Origin: Persicaria tinctoria
Taxonomy: Eukaryota > Streptophyta > Magnoliopsida > Caryophyllales > Polygonaceae
Direction of reading: 5' to 3'
Assembly: GCA_037127255.1 (NCBI GenBank)
Contig: JBANSL010000013.1
Coordinates: 62,386,688-62,450,687 of the forward strand
DNA length: 64,000 nt
Below are positions 45,102 to 57,509 of this stretch, one piece after another (position 1 is the stretch's first letter; the number at the start of each line of letters is the position of its first letter). A program made the translations under genes and the position numbers. The notes below the pieces were generated by a model. It searched no databases. It was not told where the DNA came from and saw only the letters and a program-made list of their open reading frames with translations.

Positions 45102-46385
45102 GGCTGATTTGTAGAAATACACCGATTTGGTGTTCGGTTTGCAAAATTATACCCGTTTTCTGATAATAGCAAAAATAGAATAGGTGGATCCTATGTGCTA
45201 AAAAATAGGTTATTTGTGCTAAAAAATAATGATTGATTTATTTTTAAATTTAAATATAAAAATCATTAAAAGGAGTATTATGAATTAAAAGAAGATTAAA
45301 AAATATATAATAATATATATGTATATATTAAAATAATGTTTTTAATATATTTTTCTCAGAAATTTAAGAATAATAAAATTAGCCAGATGAAAATCATTGT
45401 CTTATTAAGAGAATCAATTATTGACAAGGATATATTTGTTGTTGACAGGATATATGTTTTTGATGACAAAACAGATATCTAATAATGACAGGATGAAGTC
45501 TATAATAGGGAAGAAAATAAAGATATGATTTTATCCATACTATAACTAGAAATTAAAGGTCTGCCCATGGTGACAAAAGTTATTTGTTCCAAATGAAAGA
45601 AAAAATGTTTATAGTGACATGCTTCATGTTTATTCTGGCAGGATTAAACCTATAATCGGGGAGAGAATCAATGAAGATACGGTCAATCATATATTCAGGA
45701 TTATTAACCATATTTACAAAACGATTGTCAATATATATCTTCAGGATTATTATCCATAGTGACAGGATAAATGGGGTTCTTGACAATCTTAAATATGAAT
45801 ACTGACAGGATATGATCAAAAATCGGCGGGAGATTGTATAAAGATTGCGCCGGATTGCTCGCACAACGACGGAGGGTACGTATGGGCGGCGACGATCAGG
45901 GTGCTTGTTTGTTCTGGTTAGCAATTGGGATTGGGTCGGTCGGGGGCGTGGAAGTGTAGGCGCAGGCGACGGAGCCGGAGACGCGAGCTATGGTCCGAGC
46001 GCCGGATACCTGGGGTTGGGGCTGAGCGCCGGAGACCTGGGGTTGGGGCCGACGGAGCCGGAGAGGGACGGGGTTGGGTGTTTTTGGTTAGGGTTTGGAT
46101 TGGGATTTTGGGGTCAGGTCTATCGGTCCGGATAAAGGGGATTGAGATTTTAATTTCCAGATTTTTATTATTATTTGATTATTTAATATAATTTAAAAAT
46201 ATCACAAAATTGAAAAATACTTAAAATATTTAACTTTTTTATTTCCTGATTTTTTGGGGTGGTGGGTAGTTTTGATAATAAAATAAGGTATTTTTGCAAA
46301 TTTCCATATATTGATGCAATTGTTTTCAAACCCAACTATTTTTGCAAACCAAATATCAAAGTGGGATATTTACTAATAATTCCCC
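45102..46385. mobile_element. MULE, possible Pack-MULE
   Basis: A 1284-bp element with long imperfect inverted ends (shared motif GGTTTGCAAAA about 33-44 bp in from each side) and a perfect 9-bp target duplication AAATTTAAA (45093-45101, 46386-46394). The interior at 45840-46140 is strikingly GC-rich against AT-rich flanks, with a short tandem repeat of CCTGGGGTTGGGGC, suggesting captured DNA. I cannot name its source. Confidence 0.75.
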
Positions 46386-46813
46386 AAATTTAAAAGTGGT
46401 TATAATTTGTTTTAAAAAACGTAAATTTCGCGAGGTACCCCTGAGGTATTGCAATTTTCGCGAGGTATACAACTCTTTTGCATATTTCGTGTGGTACCTC
46501 TGAGGTTTTGAATTTTTTCGCCACATGCCCTTCTCGGTTAATTTTAACAGAGTCCGTTAGTTTTTTTTTTCAAAAAAAAAGAAAAGAAAAAAGAAAGAAG
46601 CGAAGAGAATAGAGCCAAAGAAACCATTCCCAATTTCCTCGAAGAACAAGAGCGAGAAAAGCCCCAAAATCTCAAATCCCATCTCAAAACTCAATCAAAA
46701 CGACCAAATTGAATATGGGTATTGTCGATTCTAGGCTAGAATTCTCAATTTCCTCCATCTCCATGCCAAAATCGAGCCAAAAAATCTCAATTTTCCAGAT
46801 CTAGGGTTTGTGT

Positions 46814-47400
46814 TCACCAAGAACATCCACCCTTAAAATAAGAGAGATGGCGATGCTGGGTATCGATGGTGTTGGAACCGGCGCGGAGGACTCCGAGGTA
46901 AGAGAAGAGGGCTGCCATGGGCAACGCCGGAGCAAGGCAGTAGCGCCGCCGGTCATATGAGAACGGAGAGGTGATAAGGTGGTGCGGTGGGTGAAGGTAG
47001 CTGTCGGCAGTTAGAGGGTGAGGACGGAGATCCGACCTTTCTGGGTGAAGGTGGCAGTCGCTCCGGCAATCCTTCGGCGCCACCGGTGGCGTCCTTGGCT
47101 GCGATCTCCTAGGCTCCTTCGCCGCCAGGACCGTAGCCGTCGCCGCTGTCCTCGGACTGTTGTACGAGTCCAGCGTCCTTGGTAGGCCGTTCCGTCGAAG
47201 TGGACTGTGAGGAATCGAATTTTGGAGAGGTTGTTTAGGGAAGCAGCGGAGGTGTAAGGAGGCGAAGCGGTGGTCTTGGATGACGGAGATGAGCGATTTG
47301 CAGACGGTGCAGAGGACGAGGAGGGATTGGACGGGGAGGAAGGATAGGATTTGGAACCATAGATCGAGCGGGAGACGGTTGAACTCTCCGGCGTCGTGGC
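46814..47400 (-). pseudogene. Captured F-box gene fragment
   Basis: F-box proteins bind SKP1 in ubiquitin ligases. The motif FNRLPLDLWFQILSFLPVQS followed by LLVLCTVCKSLISVI and FASLHLR (about 47246-47383) is a clear F-box. The downstream frame is Pro/Arg-rich and low-complexity to the stop near 46814, with no kelch or LRR unit seen. It is in the same frame as the KNOX piece upstream, so one 257-codon frame spans both. It is probably non-functional, but open. Confidence 0.75.
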
Positions 47401-47482
47401 TGAGCCTCAACTGTTTTCGCACCATCGATCGACACTTTTTCTGGGTTTTCGATTTGATTGAAAAAGATTGGATCTTAGGGAA

Positions 47483-47919
47483 GAGCTGCTCGTACAGCAG
47501 ATGCAGGAGTATCTCCGCTTTGTACTTGGCATTTTGCCAATTGACCACCACTCCATCTCCTCCTCCGTCGCCGTTGCCCATCTCCACCTTACTCCCACCC
47601 CCACCATCGCCGTCACCGTCTTGGTTGAGATCGAGAGCACTGAGGAATCGTCAATCGCCGGTGCCGTCGACCGTGACAACCACTGGTTGTTGGGTGAAGG
47701 TTACGAGGGGGTTCCGAATTCGTCTACAGGTTGAGAAAATTGGTCACTTCATCTGCGTCGGCGGGGCCCTGGGATGCGTCGTCGTGGGAGTAGGTGCCGC
47801 CCAGGGAGCGGAGGATGGCGTTGCTGAGCCATTTGGGGCCGCAGGTGCCCATGTGATGGTGGTGGTCGTCATCGGGGTTAGGGGAGGAGGAATCCGGCGG
47901 CAGGGGCTGGTGGTGGTCT
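47483..47919 (-). pseudogene. Captured class II KNOX exon fragment (KNAT3-like)
   Basis: Class II KNOX proteins are homeodomain regulators. The 5' part reads GPKWLSNAILRSLGG and TNFLNL followed by TAG where the family has Gln or His. After a frame change comes NNQWLSRSTAPAIDD, then NGDGGGDGVVVNWQNAKYKA and EILLHLLYEQL, the start of the KNOX1 domain (family: VVNWQNA-YKAEIL-HPLYEQL). It stops there, before the rest of KNOX1, KNOX2, ELK and the homeodomain. Identification is from memory of the KNAT3/4/5 N-terminus. Confidence 0.72.
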
Positions 47920-48189
47920 AGCAGGAGGGGAAGTGCTGCTGTAAAGCCATTGAGTATTCAACAAATCAAAACCCATGACATTGAACAAATCAAAGCCTGA
48001 GTCTCCTTTCTTTTTTTTTTATTGAAAACTAACGGAGGAGCATTTAGTCTGTCAAAATTAACCGAGAAGGGCATGTGGCGAAAAAATTCAAAATCTCAGG
48101 GGTACCATGCGAAATATGTAAAAGAGTTGTATACCTCGTGAAAATTGTAATACCTTAGGGGTACCTCACGAAATTTCCGTTAAAAAAAT

Positions 48190-48262
48190 GAGAGGATACA
48201 GGTTCGACCATGGGCAACTGCATGCTAGGATAGGGGTTTAACCAATTGAGCTATGATAGATT
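48190..48262 (-). other. tRNA-like module, type 2 (copy 1)
   Basis: Minus strand: A box TAGCTCAATTGG, degenerate B box GGTCGAACC, then TTTTTTT within about 12 bp. It is not foldable as a normal cloverleaf by eye. Confidence 0.6.
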
Positions 48263-48305
48263 ACATTGATATGTTCAACGACGTTTTATATATATATCTC
48301 ATATG

Positions 48306-48665
48306 TCCCATAAACCCTAAACCTAAACTCTAAACCGAAAACCATAAAGCGTAAACCCTAAACCCTAAACTCCCTCTACCAAAATTTATTTGTGTGTGAA
48401 AAATATTCACATATATATATAAGATAGATTACATTGATATGTTCAACGACGTTTTATATATATCTCATACCTCCTGTAAACCCTAAACCCTAACCCCTAA
48501 ATCCAAAACCGTAAACTCCCTCTACCAAAATTTGTTTATGTGTGAAAACTATTCACATATACAAGATAGATTACATTGATATGTTCAAAGGCGTTTTATA
48601 TATATCCCATACCTCCCGTAAACCCTAAACCCTAGCTATTACCCTAAACCCTAAACTCCCTCTAC
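48306..48665. repeat. Telomere-like submodules, copy 1
   Basis: Three blocks of AAACCCT-type repeats (near 48311-48372, 48478-48515, 48618-48660) within the TAGATTACATTGATATG submodule. Variants such as AAACCTA and AAACCGA occur, so these are interstitial rather than chromosome-end repeats. Confidence 0.85.
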
Positions 48666-49048
48666 CAAAATGTGTTTGTGTATGAAAACTATTCAAATAT
48701 ATAAGATGGTTATATATTGGCCACTTAAGTTTTTTTCATGTTATATAGGTATAACTTTAGATGTGATACAACTTTAATTTAAATTATTAAGTTTAGAAAA
48801 ATTCTTAAATATTTGGGTTGTAATGATATTATAATACAAGATAGTATAGATATAGTATATATGTACTACATTTATAGATAATGCCAATATATATTCCATC
48901 CCCCGAAAAAAAAAAGATACTAAAACATGAATGTCTCTTTGTTATATATCTAAATATCATATTCCATTTTTTTTTAATGAAAAACCCAATTGAGTGAAAA
49001 AAATAGAGATTTAGCCAAATTGAGTGAAATGCAAAAAAAAAAATTACA

Positions 49049-49124
49049 CTAGCAAGACTCGAACCCTGGTCTCTTCCGTATCAAGGAAGGATTGAGAATA
49101 CCTAAGACCAATTTAGCTAGTAGA
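49049..49124 (-). other. tRNA-like module, type 1 (copy 1)
   Basis: Minus strand: A box TAGCTAAATTGGT, B box GGGTTCGAGTC, then a run of T after about 15 bp. Confidence 0.55.
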
Positions 49125-49236
49125 ACTTTATTGTTCCAATCACTACCCATTTAGTATACATGCTTAAAATGACCAACTTACACAACTCAACAAAAACTAT
49201 TTTTTTTCTGAAACCCCTCCCTTTGTACGTAATCCC

Positions 49237-49375
<139 letters not shown>

Positions 49376-49474
49376 GTATATATACGTTATTGGATTTTCC
49401 TATAGATGATTCCAAGATATATTCTACCTCATAATCTCCCAATTTTTCAAATATTCCAAGATATATTCTACCTC

Positions 49475-49476
<2 letters not shown>

Positions 49477-49552
<76 letters not shown>
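49477..49552. repeat. (TAA)n microsatellite, second tract in the unit
   Basis: About 25 units at the place where other units have only three or four TAA. Confidence 0.95.
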
Positions 49553-49886
49553 TTAATATATTTTTATAATTTTTCGTAATCTCCAAAAAAATATTTCCTT
49601 CCAAGCCTCAACATTTTTTCCTTAAATATTTGAAAATCTAAATGTGTGGAAAAACCAATTGAAATAAAAATATATATTGACCAATGAAAATCTTTTAGCT
49701 TTTGCTATATTCAAAGTGGTTATTTCCAAGACAATATATAATGATGGAAAAGTGGGTCCCTCAAGCCGCCTCCCTCCCTCACTCCACTTCAAAACAGCCA
49801 AATTCAAAATTAAGGAAATCCCTATTGTCTTGGAAATCCGGGTTAAACAAAAATTTAAAAGTGGTTATAATTTGTTTTAAAAAATG

Positions 49887-49957
49887 GGGGGATGCAGGTT
49901 CGAACCTGGGGCAACAACATGCTAGGATAGGGGTTTAACCAATGGAGCTATAATAGA
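49887..49957 (-). other. tRNA-like module, type 2 (copy 2)
   Basis: Minus strand: A box TAGCTCCATTGG, perfect B box GGTTCGAACC, then CATTTTTTAAAA within 15 bp. Confidence 0.65.
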
Positions 49958-50006
49958 TTACATTGATATGTTCAACGACGTTTTATATATATCTCATACG
50001 TCCCAT

Positions 50007-50352
50007 AAACCCTAAACCTAAACCCTAAAGTGTAAACCCTAAACCCTAAACTCCCTCTACCAAAATTTATTTGTGTGTGAAAACTATTCACACACACACA
50101 CACACATATAAGATAGATTACATTGATATGTTCAACGGCGTTTTATATATATCCCATACCTTCCGTAAACCCTAAACCCTATTACCCTAAACCCTAAACC
50201 CTAAACTCCATCTACCAAAATTTGTTTGTGTGTGAAAACTATTCACATATATAAGATAGATTACATTGACATGTTCAAAGGCATTTTATATATATCTCAT
50301 ACCTCCCGTAAACCCTAAACCCTAGCTATTACCCTAAACCCTAAACTCCCTC
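50007..50352. repeat. Telomere-like submodules, copy 2
   Basis: Three AAACCCT blocks (near 50008-50055, 50166-50208, 50309-50347), in the same submodule frame as in copy 1, with a (CA)n tract at 50091-50105. Confidence 0.85.
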
Positions 50353-50747
50353 TACCAAAATGTGTTTGTGTATGAAAATTATTCACGTATATAAGATGGT
50401 TATATATTGGCCACTTAAGTTTTTTTTTTTATGTTATATAGGTATAACTTTAGATGTGATACAACTTTAATTTAAATTAGTAAGTTTAGAAAAATTCTTA
50501 AATATTTGGGTTGTAATGATATTATAATACAAGATAGTATAGATATAGTATGTATGTACTACATTTATAGATAATGCCGATATATATTCCATCCCCCCGA
50601 AAAAAAAAGAGAAGATACTAAAATATGAATGTCACTTTGTTATATCTCTACATATCATATTCCATTTTTTTTTAATGAAAACCCCAATTGAGTGAAAAAA
50701 AATAGAGATTTAGCCAAATTGAGTGAAATGCAAAAAAAAATTGAAAC

Positions 50748-50823
50748 TAACAAGACTTGAACCCTGGTCTCTTCCGTATCAAGGCAAGATTGAGAATGAC
50801 TAAGACCAATTTAGCTAGTAGAA
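50748..50823 (-). other. tRNA-like module, type 1 (copy 2)
   Basis: Minus strand: A box TAGCTAAATTGGT, B box GGGTTCAAGTC, then TTTTTTTTT. Confidence 0.55.
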
Positions 50824-50955
50824 CTTTATTGTTCCAATCATTACCAATTTAGTATACATCCTTAAAATGACCAACATACACAACTCAACAAAAACTAATA
50901 TTTTTTTTCCGAAACCCCTCCCTCTGTACGTAATCCCATAGATTCATTTGCAAAC

Positions 50956-51084
<129 letters not shown>

Positions 51085-51555
51085 CGTATATATACGTTAT
51101 TTTGGATTTTCCTATAGATGATTCCAAGATATATTCTACCTCATAATCTCCCAATTTTTCAAATATTCCAAGATATATTCTACCTCATAATAATAATAAT
51201 ATTAATATATTTTCAGAATTTTTCGTAATCTCCAAAAAAGTATTTCCTTCCACGCCTCAACATTTTTTCCTTCAATATTTGAAAATCTAAATGTGTGGAA
51301 AAACCAATTGAAAGAAAAATATATATTGACCAATGAAAATCTTTTAGCTTTCGCTATATCCAAAGTGGTTATTTCCAAGACAATAATGATTGAAGAGTGG
51401 GTCCCTCAAACCGCCTCCCTCCCTCACTCCACTTCAAATTTCAAAACGGCCAAATTCTAAATTAACCCTCCACTTCAAAAACGGCCAAATCCAAAATTAA
51501 GGAAATCCGGGTTAAACAAAAATTTAAAAGTGGTTAATTTGTTTTAAAAAGTGAG

Positions 51556-51626
51556 GGGATGGAGGTTCGAACCTGGGGCAACTGCATGTTTGGATAGGGG
51601 TCTTACCAATGGAGCTATGATAGATT
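51556..51626 (-). other. tRNA-like module, type 2 (copy 3)
   Basis: Minus strand: A box TAGCTCCATTGGT, B box GGTTCGAACC, then CACTTTTTAAAA. Confidence 0.65.
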
Positions 51627-51669
51627 ACATTGATATGTTCAACGGCGTTTTATATATATCTCATACGTC

Positions 51670-52010
51670 CCATAAACCTTAAACCGTAAACCGTAAACCG
51701 TAAACCCTAAACCCTAGCCCTAAACCCTAAACTCCCTATACTAAAATTTGTTTGTGTATGAAAACTATTCACATATATATAAGATAGATTACATTGATAG
51801 GTTCAACGGCGTTTTATATCCCATACATTCCGTAAACCCTGAACCCTAAACCCTAAACCCTAAACTCCCTCTACCAAAATTTGTTTGTGTGTGAAAACTA
51901 TTCACATATATAAGATAGATTACATTGATATGTTCAAAGGCGTTTTATATATATCTTATACCTCCCGTAAACCCTAAACCCTAGCTATTACCCTAAACCC
52001 TAAACTCCCT
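51670..52010. repeat. Telomere-like submodules, copy 3
   Basis: AAACCCT/AAACCGT blocks near 51672-51731, 51834-51867 and 51967-52005, separated by the TAGATTACATTGATA submodule. Confidence 0.85.
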
Positions 52011-52252
52011 CTACCAAAATGTGTTTGTGTATGGAAACTATTCACGTATATAAGATGGTTATATATTGGCAACTTAAGTTTTTTTTTTATGTTATATAGG
52101 TATAACTTTAGATGTGATACAAATTTAATTTAAATTAGTAAGTTTAGAAAAATTCTTAAATATTTGGGTTGTAATGATATTATAATACAAGATAGTATAT
52201 ATATAGTATGTATCATGTACTACATTTATAGATAATGCCGATATATATTCCA

Positions 52253-55024
52253 TGTAACGGCCCGGGATTATGATTCCCGAGTTACGTTTCGAGGGATGAA
52301 ACCCCTCATTAGGATCTTGCGCCCCGAGTACAGGTTGAAGGTTTGAAATTCTATCATAACATTTTTTAAGTGGGATTTCATACCCAAAATTCGAAGGGAT
52401 CGTTGAAATCCACGGGGAAGTCCCCTGTACCTATCATAAGTCTAAGCGTGGAAAATCAACAGTCATACAAATAGTAGAATCAATGTGTAATACAAGAGGG
52501 TGACACAGCAGAGCCGAGTCAAAACCAAATCAATAAGCGTATTTATCGAAATTTAATTTACAATGTTAGTGGAGTTAAACCATTTCTTTGAGATCGCCCA
52601 AGAGAGTTCCCACGTCACGGAAACAAGGAATAATCATGCTGCAAAACAAACCTAAAAAAACATGTATGCGGGGCGGTGTCAGATCGAAGCCCTACGCAAT
52701 ATAATCCTAAACGAGCAGACACATACACACGCTACACCTAATAAAGATGCTTCTAGATGCAAGACAGAATATTAACACACTAGCACGGTTCTAAGATCAA
52801 GTGCATAAATAGAATAAGGCCTTAGCACCGAATACCAAGTGGTATATCCCTCTCCTACCTCCACCCCCTTCCGATAGGGCGGAGACTGGCCAGCTCGTGA
52901 ATGCATTCATTCATAATCGGGCGGCACGCATGCCCAACCCGCTCCACAATAAAGCCCGCAGGCATCTCATAATATAAGGAAGTTCATGACTCGATTGACT
53001 CAGGACGGGACCCGATGAGACTAGGTCGTCCTATAACCCTAGCAATGACTCTAGTTACTTCACAGATAACGACCGTTCTGTTTACAAAAGCAATGAGTAA
53101 ACGGATGCTCAATCATTAGTGCAATCCTAGCAGGATACTACATGGCATGCTTTATTATGAATGCAAGCACCTAGTATGCACATAGCTACAAGCAGGGAGA
53201 TCTCTTTTCGAATCTAAGTGAGCTCATATAGGAACTCACCTGGAAGTGCAGAACAGCAAAAGGCAACAACCATGTATATAGAAAGCCAACATGTCATAAG
53301 TGATCACCTAACACATATATAAGTAATATAAATAAGTCTACTTATAATGTTACTTAAAGCATATAATATCACACACAAGTCATCAAATTTATTCACCAAC
53401 TTAGGCGAGGTAAGGCATATTCCAAAGATTTCCCAAAACTCTTTTTAGTTTTATTAAAATCATTTCTCCATTCATCAAAACAATTTTCAACCTTGAAAAC
53501 CTTTTCCAAACTCTTTTCTTTTTAAAATTCAAGTCCACAAATATTATATTTTTAAATCTCAACAATAATATAATATAATATATTATCCCATTTATCTAAT
53601 ATATTCATAAGTCTTAAAATTCTTTTTCTCCAATTAAACTTACATAACCCATTTTATTCAAATTAGGCCCACTTCTTAATTCCCCAAAATCATCCCAAAA
53701 TCGAAATAGGCCCAAGTCTAAATCTGATTTTGCAAACCCCAATCCAAACCGGTTTTGTGGGAAAAGGAGGCTGAACCGGTCCAAATTTATTTTAAGGGTT
53801 GAACCGGACCGAGATTAATTAAAAGAAAAGAGGGGAAATGGGTTCATGAACCCTCCTTCAACCTAATCCAGAGCTCTGTTCGACGGAGACGGAAAAGAAG
53901 AGGAGAGAAGAGGAGCTCTCGCCGAAGCTTGCTCGTCTTCAACCCTAAAATCCCCGACCTTCCCGACCACCCTCAACTCAAAACGACAAAAGAACACCTA
54001 AGGAAGAAGGAGGAAAAAGGATCTCACCGAGGGCATCGACTCGCCGGAACTCTTCATCGGAGCTCGATCTGGACCACCGAGGTCGGAATCAGAGAGACCT
54101 CGGCCTAGGACGAAGGAACGAGGGTTAAAGGTGGACCTTTTTGAGTGTTTAAAAGAGGAAGAAAAGGAGGAATCCTCACCGGTGGTTTTCAATCGGGAAA
54201 CAGGGAAGGAGGAGGAAGACGGCGGTGGCTCCGGGCTCCTGGGCGTCGGAGGTGACGAATCTGGGGCTTCTCTACTAGAAGGAGGAAGGAGGTGAAGGTA
54301 TATGCTTGGCGTTCAGGTGCTCGGGAAAAAGCGGAAGCGTGGCGCTCGGGTGCTCGCTCGAGACTGCGCTCAGGGAGCTTCTTTGGGGCTGCTGCTAGGA
54401 GGTGGTGCAGTGGTGGGGTCGGCGGCGCAAGGAGATGAGAGGTGGTGACGGTGGCTGGGACCTGGTGGTGGTGGTGTTGCGGCTGAAATGGGGGAAGTGG
54501 GGGGTGGTTTGCTACCTCTGATTTATGAAATGTGAGGCTGCAGTTGGTCTTCAACAATTCACAGAGAGGAGAGGTGAAGTCATTGGGTCTAATCTTTTGT
54601 TTTAAAGAGGGATGGGGTGCAGTGCAGCAACCTTCGGTCAAACAAGGGGAGAATTGCAGGGGTGTTTGTCCTCTTGTGTTTGTGTGGGTGTGAAAGAGAA
54701 CCCAAATTTTGATTTCTAATGGGTTAAAGAATCTGATTTTTGTGAAGAGAGAATTGTTGTTTGTTTTCAAAGAATAGGGCAACCCATCAGGGAGGGGAGA
54801 AAATGAGTTGGAATTGATCAAACATGGGAACAAGTGTAGAGATTGGATAAGAATTGGTGATATGAGGCGAAAAGACGGATTCAATCGTTAAAGTTAAAAA
54901 TTGTGCTGGAATTCGCTTTAAGAATTTCAATTTTGATTTAGTAAATTAAAGATGAGTCTTCTTTGAATATCTGATTTAAATTCATTTTTCCAAAAGTTAT
55001 GATTCAAAAATCCGAGCTTTTACA
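52253..55024. mobile_element. Solo LTR, 2.8 kb, inserted in the macrosatellite
   Basis: Ends are TGTAACGGCCCGGG and GAGCTTTTACA (TG...CA), flanked by a perfect 5-bp duplication TTCCA (52248-52252, 55025-55029). The macrosatellite continues on both sides. There is no primer site, gag or pol inside, so it is a single LTR left by recombination. Its size suggests a long-LTR Gypsy lineage. Minus-strand frames at 53998-54884 have no recognisable domain. Orientation is unresolved. Confidence 0.75.
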
Positions 55025-55192
55025 TTCCATCCCCCGAAAAAAAAAAAAGAGAAGATACTAAAACATGAATGTCACTTTCTTATATCTCTACATATCACAT
55101 TCCATTTATTTTTCATGAAAAACCCTATTGAGTGAAAAAAAAATAGAGATTTAGCCAAATTGAGTGAAATGCAAAAAAAAATTGAGACTAAA

Positions 55193-55265
55193 AAGATTCG
55201 AACCCTGGTCTCTTCCATATCAAGGCAAGATTGAGAATACCTAAGACCAATATAGCTAGTAGAAC
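55193..55265 (-). other. tRNA-like module, type 1 (copy 3)
   Basis: Minus strand: A box TAGCTATATTGGT, B box GGGTTCGAATC, then TTTTTTTTT. A last partial copy lies at 56988-57013. Confidence 0.55.
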
Positions 55266-55403
55266 ATTATTGTTCCAATCACTACCCATTTAGTATACAT
55301 CCTTAAAATGACCAATATACACATTACACAACTCAACAAATACTAATTTGTTTTCCGAAACCCCTCCCTCTATACGTAATCCCATATATATATTCATATG
55401 CAA

Positions 55404-55404
<1 letters not shown>

Positions 55405-55463
<59 letters not shown>

Positions 55464-55478
55464 TAATAATAATAATAA
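55405..55478. repeat. (TAA)n microsatellite
   Basis: About 24 units with one AAAT interruption. Confidence 0.95.
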
Positions 55479-55918
55479 CGTATATATACGTTATTTTGGA
55501 TTTTCCACCTCATAATCTCCCTATTTTTCAAACATTCCAAGATATATTCTACCTCATAATAATAATAATATTAATATATTTTCATAATTTTCGTTATCTC
55601 CAAAAAAAATTTCCTTCCACGCCTCAACATTTATTCCTTCAATATTTGAAAATCTAAATGTGTGGAAAAACCAACTAGAAGAAAAATATATATTGACCAA
55701 TGAAAATCTTTTACCTTTTGCTATATCCAAAGTGGTTATTTCCAAGACAATAATGATGAAAGAGTGGGTCCCTCAAGCCGCCTCCCTCCTTCACTCCACT
55801 TTAAATTTCAAAACGGCCAAATTCTAAATTAACCCTACACTTCAAAACAGCCAAATTCAAAATTAAGGAAATCTGAGTTAAACAAAAATTTAAAAGTGGT
55901 TAATTTTTTAAAAAAGTG

Positions 55919-55989
55919 AGGGGATGGAGGTTTGAACATGGGGCAACTGCATGTTTGGACAGGGGTCTTACCAATGAAGCTATGATAGA
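55919..55989 (-). other. tRNA-like module, type 2 (copy 4)
   Basis: Minus strand: A box TAGCTTCATTGGT, mutated B box GTTCAAACC, then CACTTTTTTAAA. More decayed than copies 2 and 3. Confidence 0.55.
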
Positions 55990-56006
55990 TTACATTGATA
56001 TGTTCA

Positions 56007-56616
56007 ACCCTAAACCGTAAACCCTACCCTAAACCGTAAACCCTAACCCTAAACTCCCTATACTAAAATTTGTTTGTGTGTGAAAGCTATTCACATATAT
56101 ATAAGATAGATTACATTGATATGTTCAACGACGTTTTATATCCCACACATTCCGTAAACCCTAAACCCTAAACCCTAAACTCCCTCTACCAAAATTTGTT
56201 TGTGTGTGAAAACTATTCACATATATAAGATAGATTACATTGATATGTTCAAAGGCGTTTTATATATATATCCTATACCTCCCATAAACCCTAAACCGTA
56301 AACCCTAAATCGTAAACCCCAAACCCTAAACCGTAAACCCTAACCCTAAACTCCCTATACTAAAATTTGTTTGTGTGTGAAAACTATTCACATATATATA
56401 AGATAGATTTCATTGATATGTTCAACGGCGTTTTATATCCTATACATCCCGTAAACCCTAAACCTTAAACCCTAAACCCTAAACTCCCTCTACCAAAATT
56501 TGTTTGTGTGTGAAAACTATTCACATATATAAGATAGATTACATTGATATGTTCAAAGGAGTTTTATATATATCCTATACCTCCCGTAAACCCTAAACCC
56601 TAAACCCTAAACCCTA
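56007..56616. repeat. Telomere-like submodules, copy 4 (expanded)
   Basis: Five AAACCCT blocks (near 56007-56051, 56154-56178, 56285-56350, 56452-56486, 56587-56616) instead of three, so the submodule has been duplicated in this unit. Confidence 0.85.
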
Positions 56617-57013
56617 AACTCCCTCTACCAAAATGTGTTTGTGTATGAAAACTATTCACATATATAAGATGGTTATATATTGGCCACTTAAGTTTTTTTT
56701 TTATCTTATATAGGTATAATTGGATGTCCGAGACTATGTCGAACGAGGATTCCGACCACTAATATCAACTCGATCAAACATATGTTTGGGTTTAGTTACG
56801 AGTGATCTTAAGGTTCACATATGAGTGATATACGATCTAAGTAATGATGGAAGAGTGGGTCCCTCAAGCCACTTAAGTTTTTTTTTATTATATTCCATTT
56901 TTTTTATGAAAAAACCAATTGATCGATTGAAAAAAAAAGATTTAGCCAAATTGAATGAAATGCAAAAAAAAAAAAAAATTGAGACCAACAAGAATCGAAC
57001 CTAGTAATTGAGA

Positions 57014-57509
57014 CCAACTTAATTTTGAACTTATATTTATATTAATTTTAAACTTATATTCATATTAAATACTCCTTTTTTTAGTCATTTGAGATTTTTT
57101 TAATATCAAATGAAAATAAAATTAAGTTTAATTTTAAACTTTAATTTCCATACCAACATTATAACACATTAATTTTAAACTTAAGTTCATTTTTAAACAA
57201 AAGGAATGAAATATACATTCAAATTTGTCACAATATATGTGTAAATCAAAATTGAAACAAAAGGTGTGGAAAATAAAAGGAAATTAAAAAACTCATATTA
57301 AATGAGCAGTGGCTCATTGGTTTGTAAAAAGTCGCGTTGGATCACCATATTGACCGTTGGATTAAACAACATCTACGGTCATTAGAATTAGGCAAATTTT
57401 TATTTATTTTTTTGTAATTTGAGCAAATTCACACCCTATTAAACAACAACTTTGCAGCAAGATTTTGAATTGTTTCTTCTCGGAGTGCAAATTCACAATT
57501 GTGGTCAGT
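57014..57509. other. Unassigned AT-rich DNA right of the macrosatellite
   Basis: No clear feature; repeated TTTTAAACTTA-like motifs occur at 57017-57190. Confidence 0.4.

Larger units (their letters stand above)
46420..48179. mobile_element. Chimeric Pack-MULE with about 150-bp inverted ends
   Basis: The left end (CGTAAATTTCGCGAGGTACC) and right end (other strand, CGGAAATTTCGTGAGGTACC) stay similar for about 150 bp, through TTTCGCCACATGCCCTTCTC to CCGTTAG. Flanks TTTAAAAAA and TTAAAAAAA are nearly a 9-bp duplication. The interior is GC-rich and holds fragments of two unrelated host genes on the minus strand (KNOX and F-box). No transposase is present. Confidence 0.85.

Noticed and set aside
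54189..54884. A 231-codon minus-strand frame in the solo LTR
   Set aside because: Pro/His/Ser-rich low complexity, no domain, and wholly inside the LTR.
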